Source of the DNA: Candidatus Melainabacteria bacterium
Lineage (GTDB): Bacteria; Cyanobacteriota; Vampirovibrionia; LMEP-6097
Direction: 5' to 3'
DNA length: 38,087 nucleotides
NCBI GenBank assembly: GCA_005110385.1
Contig: DUDT01000001.1
Location: 1 to 38,087 of the forward strand
Position numbers and translations under genes: made by a program. Position 1 is the first letter of the stretch. Each line of letters begins with the position of its first letter. The notes under the pieces are model-generated. The model saw nothing but the letters and a program-made list of their open reading frames with translations, was not told the origin of the DNA and made no database searches. Of the stretch, positions 17,427-27,017 are shown in pieces.

Positions 17427-18632
17427 TTAGATTCCTGAGCTTTTTTCAAGTGGGTACTTTAGTTCTAGGTTAAACTCTAATTTTTTAATTTCAGGGTTTT
17501 CTCGATTTGGATCTTTTGTGGTAGTGCTGATTTTTAAGAAACCATCATTTTCCTGCATTAAACTATTGAGAGTCTTAAGGAATGTTCCATTGGTTTCAGT
17601 AGGATCTTGTTTTGTTGTGACTTGCTTACTAGCCTGTAAAGCTTCTAGAATATTCTTCTCTGTAAATCCGATGGGATCTGCTAGGAGATTATTTAATTTA
17701 ATATGGAGGTAAGGTTTTTTCTCGCCTTCATCTGTTGTGTTAACGATATTTATTTCAAGATTTAATGGAGAATCTGAAGGACTGTTTTCTATAGCGTTAT
17801 TAATGATGTTTCTAAGAATGGAGTTTAATAATACTTGATCAAGCTTTATTGGAAAATCCTTTTGAGCAAACATTAGCTCAAAAGGATTTTCTGTCTGAGT
17901 AATCGCTTGATTATTGAAAGTCAGTCGATGAATTATAGGACTTTGTAATGGACAGTTATCTATTTGAACTTGATTAAAGAGTTTATCAAGATTTTTGAGA
18001 AAATCTTCATGAGAGATCTCTTGAGAAACACCTGTCTTATTTTGGCTAATCTGTTCAATTCTCTCGAAAAAAGAAGAAATCAGTCTTTTTTGTTCTATAA
18101 GATTTGTTCGGACGCCTTGTAACTCTGAAGTACCATCCCATGTTTGTTTACATACTCTTCGTTTGTCAGTAATTTGATCATTCTTGAATATGATTGAAAT
18201 TCTGCCAAATTTAGCAAATAAACTTACATCATGAGCTGTTAATTTTAATAAATTAGTAATCAGGGGGTTAGTGGTTCTTTCGCTAGCATCTAGTAATTTC
18301 TTTTTAAAGAATCTTTCTATTTGCACGGTTCCTTGGAGAAGTTCTTCAACTGGCTTTTTCTGTGCATTTTTCTTGCTAATGTAATGATTGATATTTTGAA
18401 CTAATAAATCAAGGTAGTCGAAAGTCGGTTTTAGTTGCTCAGCTAGTTTATAAAGAATTTGAATGTCAGTTTGGTTTTGATCATTAGGCTCTTCTAGATT
18501 GGGTGAGCTTAATGATTCTAGTATTGTGCGTCCTTGAATGGCATTTTTTGTGGGTCTTGTATCAGTTAAGGCCGGGCGATCAGAAATTAGCTTAAGTAAT
18601 ATGCACTCTCTTGTTTTATTTTTAGTACGCAT
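17427..18632 (-). CDS. Degenerate histidine-kinase-like protein
   Basis: 401 aa, soluble. The C-terminal 170 residues follow the order of a GHKL/HATPase domain. An N-box-like helix reads LLNSILRNIINNAIENS. A strand YLHIKLNN occurs where the DxG motif should follow but is replaced by LLADP. NGTFLKTLNSLM corresponds to the G2 box, and LEFNLELKYPL is the last strand. Upstream, LLKLTAHDVSLFAKF contains a His-Asp in an H-box-like helix. The G1 Asp is missing, so ATP binding or kinase activity is doubtful. No receiver, PAS or membrane segment is visible. The function could be a scaffold or an anti-factor. It lies 18 nt upstream of rpsF and may be co-transcribed with it. TATTAG ends 6 nt before the ATG. 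Confidence 0.55.
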   Translation of the reverse strand: MRTKNKTRECILLKLISDRPALTDTRPTKNAIQGRTILESLSSPNLEEPNDQNQTDIQILYKLAEQLKPTFDYLDLLVQNINHYISKKNAQKKPVEELLQGTVQIERFFKKKLLDASERTTNPLITNLLKLTAHDVSLFAKFGRISIIFKNDQITDKRRVCKQTWDGTSELQGVRTNLIEQKRLISSFFERIEQISQNKTGVSQEISHEDFLKNLDKLFNQVQIDNCPLQSPIIHRLTFNNQAITQTENPFELMFAQKDFPIKLDQVLLNSILRNIINNAIENSPSDSPLNLEINIVNTTDEGEKKPYLHIKLNNLLADPIGFTEKNILEALQASKQVTTKQDPTETNGTFLKTLNSLMQENDGFLKISTTTKDPNRENPEIKKLEFNLELKYPLEKSSGI

Positions 18633-18691
18633 ATTACCCTAATACCTCTATTAAGATAATAAACTAAATGTATTAACTTAATTATTTATTT

Positions 18692-19750
18692 TTGCTAAAA
18701 TCAGTATTTCAAGTTCTTTTAAATTTGCTTACAGTAAGTCCTACTATTGAAAGTCTTACGACTAATCAGGCTTTGAATTCAAAGCCTGATTCAGAAACGC
18801 CCTTATACACAGAAAATACAAGATCCGCTTTAGATAGTACACCTAGAGAATCTAAACAAAAGTTTCATGCGGATAATGAAAACGCAGATAATCGAATTGG
18901 GCATCAGCCTTCAAAACCAAATTCTATACGCAGTTTCTTAAATAATCCACTCGTAGATCATTCTCTAGATTTAGCTTCAGTCCTATCAGCCGTAACGGAT
19001 TTTAAAAAAATTCCTCAGCCATTAAAGCAGGCTTTAGATAAGTACTCAGTAGTTTTGATTAAAGCAGCGATGATTACTAGATATCTAGAAACAGCAGTGG
19101 AAGCATTTAAGCAAAATAGAATAGTTGAAAGTGTTGGTAGATTAATGGGTGTAGCAGCTTTACCGTTAGTAAAATTAAACGATCTTACTTTAGCTACAGG
19201 GCTTGGTGAGTTTATCCCACAGTTAGATTTGGCTTTAGAAGGAAAAGTAAAGCAAAGGCGAGCACTGAATATATCTGATAAACCAGAGACCAAATATGAG
19301 AATCTAAAAATGTGGTTTTCCTCTTTAGGCGAAGCTTATAAAGAAATCTTTTCTGGAGGTCTAGGTGAAAATAGAAAGCTTTTCCCCGCAGGTAAAGATG
19401 AAGGGCATACTTTAGTTACGGCTGGTACTTTAACTTTTCTGGGATCAGCATTAGGTATGCTTTTGGGAGCTAAATCTAGAGATTTAGCAAATAAAGTATT
19501 TGGTTCAGTAAGAAGTTTAGGAGGCTTGGTCGCTGATTATACTTTACTTACTCATCCTGATTCTAATATGAGAAAGGCTGGGATTGTTGCTACGGCAGGT
19601 AGTATCGTAGACGGTATTCAGCGATTCTTGCCAGAGAAAACTTTAAATACGGTCAATCATCTAAATCTTTTAATCACGAAGCTTGCTAATAAGCTTCTAA
19701 CGGATAGGACTCATAGTAAGTCTGAAAACGATATTAAGGTTTATGGATAG
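18692..19750 (+). CDS. Hypothetical protein, 352 aa
   Basis: I do not recognise this protein. It begins at a TTG (18692) with a short hydrophobic stretch, followed by a 70-residue polar, disordered-looking segment (residues 20-90) and then a helical body. A Gly/Ala-rich hydrophobic stretch around residues 248-265 (VTAGTLTFLGSALGMLLGA) could be one membrane helix. The start is uncertain: no ATG occurs in the first 100 codons in a suitable place. Its last 17 nt overlap the convergent orphan gene. Confidence 0.55.
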   Translation: MLKSVFQVLLNLLTVSPTIESLTTNQALNSKPDSETPLYTENTRSALDSTPRESKQKFHADNENADNRIGHQPSKPNSIRSFLNNPLVDHSLDLASVLSAVTDFKKIPQPLKQALDKYSVVLIKAAMITRYLETAVEAFKQNRIVESVGRLMGVAALPLVKLNDLTLATGLGEFIPQLDLALEGKVKQRRALNISDKPETKYENLKMWFSSLGEAYKEIFSGGLGENRKLFPAGKDEGHTLVTAGTLTFLGSALGMLLGAKSRDLANKVFGSVRSLGGLVADYTLLTHPDSNMRKAGIVATAGSIVDGIQRFLPEKTLNTVNHLNLLITKLANKLLTDRTHSKSENDIKVYG

Positions 19751-20762
19751 ACCATATAAGCCGGGCTTTCGCTGTTGCAGCATTTAAGCAAGCTGTTCTT
19801 AAATAAGGCAGTAGAGGTGTTTTAAGCTCTTCATCAGCTTCCGAAGGCTCATAAAAAGGCTTAAGCTTATATACACTAGGAAGATCAGGAAGACTCAGAC
19901 TAGGAGAGTCAGAGTCTCCCTGATTTGCTGCCTGTGGGATCTGCTCCTGATTTAAATTAGAAAAATGTGCTTCTAATAACTCTTCTAATTTTTCTGCAAA
20001 ATCTCTTCTTAAAGTAATCCCTAGAGATTTATCCATAATATTACTACCAGACTTTGCGGTTATTTTTCCTGGTAAATTTAGGTATTGATGACTTTCAGCT
20101 TGTTTAGGGAATAAGCCTTCCCTGAAAAAAGATATGCACGGATCTGCAGATTTTTCTTTCGATCTAAAATATTGATCGGCTGTAATTAAAATCACATTTA
20201 AAGTCGTTTCCAACTCATAATCAGTTATTTTTGAGAGAGGGCCTTCTAATGAGAGAGGGCCTTCTAATTTACCTAGATTCTTTACAAATAATTCACCTAG
20301 ATTCTTATCGGTTCGATGGAATAATCTATAAATACCCCCTATAAATATCTCTTCTTGTTCTGTTAGAGGAATCGGCTGTGAGGATAAGCTTTGAAGATTA
20401 ATTCGTTTAGTTAATTGAATCTTGTCCTGAAAATACTGAAGTGCTTCACTAATACCTTTTTTCTGCTGATTTGGAATATCATTTCTCTTATTTAATATTT
20501 TTAATGCTGCACTTGATATCTTAAGCAGTTCTTGGGGCGGCAGCCTTCTAGTAGTAATAAACTCATCTACCGCACTTTTTAAATAATGATTTATTGGTCC
20601 GTCCAAGAACCTTATATAGCCTGTATATTCAGCTAGCAGATGATTAATTAGCTTATTCGCTTTTTTATTTACCAGATCAGTATCAAGATCAGGCAAATTT
20701 ATTGCTGGTTTGCTTGGTCCTGCGATATTCGCTCTTGCTGCCCCATCTATTCTTTCTGACAT
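19734..20762 (-). CDS. Hypothetical protein, 342 aa
   Basis: Not recognised. The protein appears soluble, helical and charged. Residues about 160-180 contain short internal duplications (KNLGELF/KNLGKL and LEGPLS twice); the second reflects an exact 18-bp tandem duplication in the DNA. The C-terminal quarter is Pro/Ser-rich (SDSPSLSLPDLPSVY) before a final helix. Unlike most genes here it has a Shine-Dalgarno-like AAGGGTGAT about 7 nt before the ATG. Confidence 0.6.
   Translation of the reverse strand: MSERIDGAARANIAGPSKPAINLPDLDTDLVNKKANKLINHLLAEYTGYIRFLDGPINHYLKSAVDEFITTRRLPPQELLKISSAALKILNKRNDIPNQQKKGISEALQYFQDKIQLTKRINLQSLSSQPIPLTEQEEIFIGGIYRLFHRTDKNLGELFVKNLGKLEGPLSLEGPLSKITDYELETTLNVILITADQYFRSKEKSADPCISFFREGLFPKQAESHQYLNLPGKITAKSGSNIMDKSLGITLRRDFAEKLEELLEAHFSNLNQEQIPQAANQGDSDSPSLSLPDLPSVYKLKPFYEPSEADEELKTPLLPYLRTACLNAATAKARLIWSIHKP
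20233..20268 (-). repeat. Perfect 18-bp tandem duplication
   Basis: GAGAGAGGGCCTTCTAAT occurs twice without a gap (20233-20250, 20251-20268), adding six residues (one LEGPLS unit) in frame to the 342-aa orphan. Identity of the copies indicates a recent event. Confidence 0.95.
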
Positions 20763-20924
20763 ATAAAATCACCCTTTTTCACTCGGTCATTCAAAATTAG
20801 CTTAAAATGCTAAAAAGAATTTTCAGCAAGAAACCTGATAATACTTAAGATAACAAATAAAAACAGAAAAGTCAATACTTATTTAATGAAAACACGGAAA
20901 TTTTTAATTCTGCTGCACACACAT

Positions 20925-22361
20925 TTAGTAATTACTTGGGCGATGGCGGCGCTGCGAGCCTTTGCTAAAAAAGCTATATATAATCCCGTCTGTGATTAGA
21001 TAAGCAAAAAGAGAGACGAGGAAACCAGCTAACTGACAAGGAAATTCTATTTTAAATATCATAAAACTTAGCCATACACTTAAACCAGAAAATATGGCTA
21101 CCTGAGCTGCTGTACTGTTAATTTTTTTTGCGAAAATCGCAAAGAGAAAAGGGACGACTAGTGTAACAAGTGTGATGGTGGCAGCTTCAGTCGCTAAGTG
21201 ATAAATATTACCGTTAATAAAAGCGACTATTAAACTAATAATAGTGATAGCGATAGCTGCTTGTTTTATAGAAATAGTTCTATCTATATCTCTGACTTTT
21301 TTTCTATGACCCATAAATATTAAAGCTGGTCTGACGAAATTTTCTGCAAAAACCGTAGCTGGGGCAAGAATACAGACACTTGCTGTACTCATAATCGCAG
21401 AGAGTATGGCTCCGAAGAATAAAAATTGAATAAAAACATTACCATTATGCATAACGATTTTAGGTAGAACCATCTGTCCATCAGTCAGTTCAGAGATAAT
21501 CCCGGGCTGGCTTACTTTTATACCAAGGATAATAAATGCTGGAATTAAGCTTATTGCGATATATAGAAAAGCACTGAAAATACCTGAGTATTTAGCTACG
21601 GCTGCTGATTTACAGGCTTTAACTCTTTGATATAAATCCTGCTGTGGTAAAGAGCCGATACCGACAGTAATTAGGGCACTAATGAATGTCGCTATAGACA
21701 TAAAATCCATGTCTGGTACTACATTAAAAAACTCTGGAGGGGTCTGCTGGATTATATTTCCGAGTCCACCAGCCGCAGAGATAATGGGAATAGCTACGGC
21801 TAATAGTCCTACTATTATGATGATAGTTTGGCTCATGTCTAATATGGAAATAGCAAGTAAGCCGCCCCACCAGACGTAAAGTAAAAATATAATGGCTCCT
21901 ATTATCATTCCTATTTCTAAAGGTAGATTAACTAAGGTTTTAAGAATTACGGCGAAAGCTATATACTGAGCAGCTAGCCAGCCGACATAACCCATGATTA
22001 TGCAGAAACTTGCATAGAAACCGACTTTAGAACCATATTTACTTTTAAAAAAACTAGCGAAGGATAGATAAGGCATTTTATAAAAATGCTTAGAAAAAAC
22101 CGCACCGATTAAAAATATACAGATAGATGCACCGAATGGATCTTTAATAAGAGCTTTAAAGCCTCTGTTCATAAACTCCGAGGCTGAACCGATGATCATT
22201 TCAGAGCCGAACCAAGTCGCAAAAAAAGCGAAGGATGAAATCCAAAAAGGTAATTTAGAACCCGCAAAGACGTAGTCTAAGGTGTTTTTATTTTTCTGGC
22301 TTATATAAAAACTAAAGCCGATATTAAACAATATATACAATGCGACCAGAGTGATTAACAT
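20925..22361 (-). CDS. Sodium:solute symporter (SSS family)
   Basis: This 478-aa inner-membrane transporter has about 13 hydrophobic helices, the usual length and topology of the SSS (SLC5-like) family. Typical features are the N-terminal ISQKNKNTLDYVFAGSKLPFW, WFGSEMIIGSASEFMNRG, YVWWGGLLAISILDMSQ, and GSLPQQDLYQRVKACKSAAVAKYSGI. ILSAIMSTASVCILAPATVFAENF is the helix-8 region, whose small hydroxyl residues line the sodium site. The substrate (proline, pantothenate, sugar or other) cannot be assigned by eye. The C-terminus ends in a basic cytoplasmic tail (GSQRRHRPSNY). It is flanked by orphans and looks monocistronic. Confidence 0.88.
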   Translation of the reverse strand: MLITLVALYILFNIGFSFYISQKNKNTLDYVFAGSKLPFWISSFAFFATWFGSEMIIGSASEFMNRGFKALIKDPFGASICIFLIGAVFSKHFYKMPYLSFASFFKSKYGSKVGFYASFCIIMGYVGWLAAQYIAFAVILKTLVNLPLEIGMIIGAIIFLLYVWWGGLLAISILDMSQTIIIIVGLLAVAIPIISAAGGLGNIIQQTPPEFFNVVPDMDFMSIATFISALITVGIGSLPQQDLYQRVKACKSAAVAKYSGIFSAFLYIAISLIPAFIILGIKVSQPGIISELTDGQMVLPKIVMHNGNVFIQFLFFGAILSAIMSTASVCILAPATVFAENFVRPALIFMGHRKKVRDIDRTISIKQAAIAITIISLIVAFINGNIYHLATEAATITLVTLVVPFLFAIFAKKINSTAAQVAIFSGLSVWLSFMIFKIEFPCQLAGFLVSLFAYLITDGIIYSFFSKGSQRRHRPSNY

Positions 22362-22390
22362 GCTGAAATGATTATGTCATTATGCCGTCA

Positions 22391-22500
22391 AAAAAAAAAG
22401 TGTTCAGCCTTAGGTTATAAAACTAGAGTGTGGTGAAAGACTGATTAAGTTTTAAAGCTGTGCATTAAGCAGCAGTTTTTACACAGTTTCACCACACTCT
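22391..22500 (-). terminator. Long-arm inverted repeat with downstream T-run
   Basis: Perfect 14-bp arms (22425-22438 AGAGTGTGGTGAAA and 22487-22500) enclose a 48-nt loop that itself contains shorter pairing segments (around GCTG and CAGC). Read on the - strand it follows the ExoX-like gene, and about 25 nt further on there is a run of ten T (22391-22400). The T-run is not adjacent to the stem, so a structured 3' end or processed RNA is as likely as a simple intrinsic terminator. Confidence 0.5.
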
Positions 22501-22517
22501 AAGGAAAGAAAGATATT

Positions 22518-23306
22518 TTACGCTTTTACAGATCCGCAGTATTCATCTATAAATTTTCTTTCTGAAACACTGATATCTTCTAGGCTTGCTATCCAGCTTA
22601 GATAGTCTAAATGATTCTCGTTAATTTTCTTACCTTTAAATTTACCTTGAGCGAAACAGAAATTATCATCTTTTAGATTAAACCATTTTCCTGGAATACC
22701 TATCTGACCTATGGTCTGATGTTCTAACTCTCTTAGATCACCCTCAAAGAACTGTGGGAACTGCTGTATCTGTGCTGCTAGTATATCTTGAAGCTTTACT
22801 GCTGAGAACTCTAGGTACTCATCATCTTTATAATCCTTTCCTAGAAAGAGTTTAGCGGCATTCTTTAGTGTGTAAGGAAAGGCTTTTTTAAAGATTAGGT
22901 AAGGATCTATAAATGTGAAGTTTTCCTCAAGAAGCTGATAACCACAGGTTCTATAAAGCTCATTCTGTAATATCTGAAAAGTAAAAGAGAAGTTATAAGC
23001 GACGAAAACATTATGTGCTTCTAGCTCCTTGATTATTTCCTCGGCGATATTTTCAAACGGCATAGCATCTTTAAGATCAGAGTTTTTAATACCATGCACT
23101 CTAGTAGCGTATTCCTGTATCTCCTTCTGCGGATTAATCAGAAAACTCTTCTCGCGGCCGTTACTACCAAGTAAACTGAGCTTACAGATTCTATCCTTCT
23201 GCGGCTCTATACCTGTACTAGCTAGGCTGATAAAGATAGGTTTATCTTTATCGTTCCAGAGAGTTTTCTCGGTGACTGGGTTTAGTGTATTTAATTTTTT
23301 AGACAT
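22518..23306 (-). CDS. ExoX-like DEDD-family protein without catalytic acids
   Basis: 262 aa. The fold pattern is that of DnaQ/ExoX 3'-5' exonucleases. Strand IFISLASTGIEPQKDRI is followed by INPQKEIQEYATRVHGI, VFVAYNFSFTFQIL, and a C-terminal DUF3820-type segment GKFKGKKINENHLDYLSWI (about 221-239), as in ExoX. The acidic residues that bind the two metals are gone. The DxE of motif I reads S27-L-A29, the motif II Asp is Thr109, and the motif III H-x4-D region (EFSAVKLQD) lacks both expected residues. It is probably a non-catalytic nucleic-acid or protein-binding derivative. It has a clear Shine-Dalgarno sequence (AAAGGAG, about 6 nt before the ATG), unlike most neighbours. Confidence 0.72.
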   Translation of the reverse strand: MSKKLNTLNPVTEKTLWNDKDKPIFISLASTGIEPQKDRICKLSLLGSNGREKSFLINPQKEIQEYATRVHGIKNSDLKDAMPFENIAEEIIKELEAHNVFVAYNFSFTFQILQNELYRTCGYQLLEENFTFIDPYLIFKKAFPYTLKNAAKLFLGKDYKDDEYLEFSAVKLQDILAAQIQQFPQFFEGDLRELEHQTIGQIGIPGKWFNLKDDNFCFAQGKFKGKKINENHLDYLSWIASLEDISVSERKFIDEYCGSVKA

Positions 23307-23385
23307 GTGATTCTCCTTTATTAGGAAGATCTTATAAAAAAATTTTCACTTAAATTTTTAATAGAGGAGAAATACGGTAGTATTT

Positions 23386-24405
23386 TTAACTGTTCATCCA
23401 GCCTAGCTGTTCAGGGAAATCTTCGATTTTGTAATTTGTCTTATCTGCGACACTCATCCAGTATAGGCTCTTTTTCAGTAATTCTTTCGTTCCATCAATC
23501 AGTATATTAAAAGTATCTCTAACGCTAACTATTCTATTCATTACACTAGTGGTGTAACTAAGTTCAGAGGCTCTTGCTCCTGGATGCTTGGCTTCTCGGA
23601 AGTAGCTGGGAATCATGTTTTTATCATCTTGGCCACTGCTGTTTACCGTGATGATACCATCCCATTTTTCTATGAGTTTTCCAATTAGACTACTGATGGA
23701 ATCCTGTTCTTTAGGACTACTTTCCATACTGAGATAATCTGTTTTTAGGCTTTCAAAAGCTTTTCTGTAATCAGGTGAAAGCCATTCTGGATTGAGTCTT
23801 GCTGTAATTTCAGGGTTTTCAAAATACTTATTTAAGGCTTCAACCCCATGATCATTATCTGTAATATTTTTGATCTGATCGCGAAGACCATGTACGAATT
23901 CTTCTAAACTCGGGAAGGCTTTTTTTGCTTGATGAGTAGTGGATGAAGCTGGGGCATTTACGTCAGGGTCAGCGTTTAAGAGAGCTACTAAGATAGTATT
24001 TAAAGCTATTTTTTCTGTTAATTTACCAAAGCCCTCCATATCTCTTACGGCAGTGCCATTTGCATTTGTGGATACTGCATGAAACTCTCTACCGATGACC
24101 TCATCTAGGTCGTGTGTCATAATTTTTCTTAGGATGCTTGCTATAGTTTTAGATTCTAAAGTAGTTTTTGCCAAGAGCTGTTTTGCCCGATGCATAGCAC
24201 TGATAGTATGTTCTTCAGTAGAGGGTCTTTGTTTTTCTGGTATAGAAGAGTCTGGAAAGCGGATAGTACCTCCTAAGAAACCGACTGCTTTTCTTAGGGG
24301 TTGAAAAAACTCAGGCTTTAATTCTACTAACCCTGCTGTAATTGGTGGGGTTCTGGAATGCCCTGCTAGAGTTTGATTTAAGGTAAACATGGCTGACGAC
24401 GACAT
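23386..24405 (-). CDS. Hypothetical protein, ~339 aa
   Basis: I do not recognise this protein. It is soluble and mainly helical; residues 85-110 include ILRKIMTHDLDEVIG, which resembles a histidine-kinase H-box but is unsupported by any clear ATPase domain after it. I start it at the ATG at 24405, 8 nt after a TAATAT box, rather than the GTG just upstream. It follows the enolase terminator on the same strand and has its own promoter. Confidence 0.6.
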   Translation of the reverse strand: MSSSAMFTLNQTLAGHSRTPPITAGLVELKPEFFQPLRKAVGFLGGTIRFPDSSIPEKQRPSTEEHTISAMHRAKQLLAKTTLESKTIASILRKIMTHDLDEVIGREFHAVSTNANGTAVRDMEGFGKLTEKIALNTILVALLNADPDVNAPASSTTHQAKKAFPSLEEFVHGLRDQIKNITDNDHGVEALNKYFENPEITARLNPEWLSPDYRKAFESLKTDYLSMESSPKEQDSISSLIGKLIEKWDGIITVNSSGQDDKNMIPSYFREAKHPGARASELSYTTSVMNRIVSVRDTFNILIDGTKELLKKSLYWMSVADKTNYKIEDFPEQLGWMNS

Positions 24406-24413
24406 CACTAACC

Positions 24414-24419
24414 ATATTA
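24414..24419 (-). promoter_or_regulatory. -10 box of the 339-aa orphan
   Basis: On the - strand TAATAT is followed by GGTTAGTG (8 nt) and ATG: leaderless-type spacing. Confidence 0.5.
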
Positions 24420-24487
24420 GAAGTTTTAGATTAAGTTTAGGGTTAAATAATTAAAGTTTTAGTTTAAGAAGGATAAATTCTTTTTAA

Positions 24488-24546
24488 GAAAAAAATTATC
24501 CCCCAGAACCTTTTATTTAAAATTGATGAGTCCTAGGGGATAATTT
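24488..24546 (-). terminator. Intrinsic terminator of enolase
   Basis: On the - strand an 11-bp perfect stem AAATTATCCCC / GGGGATAATTT (arms 24536-24546 and 24493-24503) has a 32-nt loop. It is followed directly by a run of T, starting 22 nt after the enolase stop. Confidence 0.8.
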
Positions 24547-24567
24547 GAAATATTTAAAGAGACCGGT

Positions 24568-25923
<1,356 letters not shown>

Positions 25924-25988
25924 TTATGGGTTAAGGGAATTTACCTCTGGGAATTTCTACGCTTATTATAGTATTATTTTAAGCGATT

Positions 25989-26879
25989 ATGTCTTGCAGC
26001 AATTTTACGACTATATTAACTTACTTTAACGATGCTCTATTACAGAGATTATTTAATAGCGCGTTCATAACAGAGGGGTTTATTAATAATGATTATATAG
26101 AACCAGAGCGTCAACTTTCCTTCCTTTGCCCTGCAAGCTCAGATGATCCAGGCAAACCAAGCGAAGTTAATCAAAATAAGCTAAAAAATGTTGTGTCGGA
26201 TACTCAAACTATTCAGCGTCAAGTCGGTGAAATTTTAGCTAATGCCGTTAAATCAGAACCAGTTTATGCTGAACAAGGACAAGATTTAGCGCCTTTGGCT
26301 GAGCAAAAACTTTACTATTTAGGCGAGTTTATCGATTTTTTGACTCGTTTAATCAATGGGAAGCAGAACATAGATATTACTAAAAATCAAATGGTCTCAC
26401 GGACTGATTTACCTGAGGCATTTTCTAATTTTCTGGATGACACTTTACCAGCAATAGCTAATGCTGCTGATTCTAGGCGAAATAATATTAAAGAGCTAAA
26501 TAAAGATTTTGTATTAAGCTTCAAGGAAGTGGTGAAAGATTCTTTAGGTAATAATGCTCTAACTCAATTAGAACGACTAGACTCATTAATTGTTGAGAAT
26601 TTAGCGCGGGTACATGAGAGTATCAAACAATCAGAAGAGTATGTCGATTTTAATTTAGATCAATATGCTCCAGAGCTTACCCAAAATACAAGCGGTAATT
26701 TTGATGGCTTGAACATTTTCATTTCTGTTGGTAATCATCAGGGTCCAAAGGCTGCTGATTTACTTGGTCAGATGGCTCTGAATATCTCCAAAGCGGGCTT
26801 TCACGTGATGCCACTTGTAGTTGAAGGAGAAGAAGATGATCCAGTTTATAGAATAGCTATTCCGTTAGGGGAAGCTTGA
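25989..26879 (+). CDS. Hypothetical protein, 296 aa, possible kinase remnant
   Basis: I do not recognise this protein with confidence. Residues about 60-230 are long helices. The last 60 residues (GLNIFISVGNHQGP, LLGQMALNISKAGFHVMPLVVEG, YRIAIPL) follow the order of the end of a GHKL ATPase domain: a strand, a Gly-containing loop, a helix with HGG-like turn, and a final strand ending in IPL. An N-box is not visible, so it would be incomplete. The comparison parallels the 401-aa kinase-like protein at 17427. It is divergent from enolase; a TATTAT box lies 11 nt before the ATG. Confidence 0.5.
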   Translation: MSCSNFTTILTYFNDALLQRLFNSAFITEGFINNDYIEPERQLSFLCPASSDDPGKPSEVNQNKLKNVVSDTQTIQRQVGEILANAVKSEPVYAEQGQDLAPLAEQKLYYLGEFIDFLTRLINGKQNIDITKNQMVSRTDLPEAFSNFLDDTLPAIANAADSRRNNIKELNKDFVLSFKEVVKDSLGNNALTQLERLDSLIVENLARVHESIKQSEEYVDFNLDQYAPELTQNTSGNFDGLNIFISVGNHQGPKAADLLGQMALNISKAGFHVMPLVVEGEEDDPVYRIAIPLGEA

Positions 26880-26972
26880 TTTGCCTAGAGCTACTTTGAA
26901 TTAATAAATCCGAGAGTTTTTATCTGAAAGCTGAACTTCTGCTAACTTCTCTGAAATTTTCACCCCCATATT

Positions 26973-26992
26973 AAAATTTAGTACTAAATTTT
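26973..26992. promoter_or_regulatory. Perfect 20-bp palindrome upstream of the DUF4143 ATPase
   Basis: AAAATTTAGTACTAAATTTT is perfectly symmetric and ends 10 bp before the TAAAAT box (27003-27008). A partial second copy (AAAATTTTAGTA) overlaps that box, so two operator sites may flank the promoter. Confidence 0.55.
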
Positions 26993-27017
26993 TAAGTCAG
27001 GGTAAAATTTTAGTATT

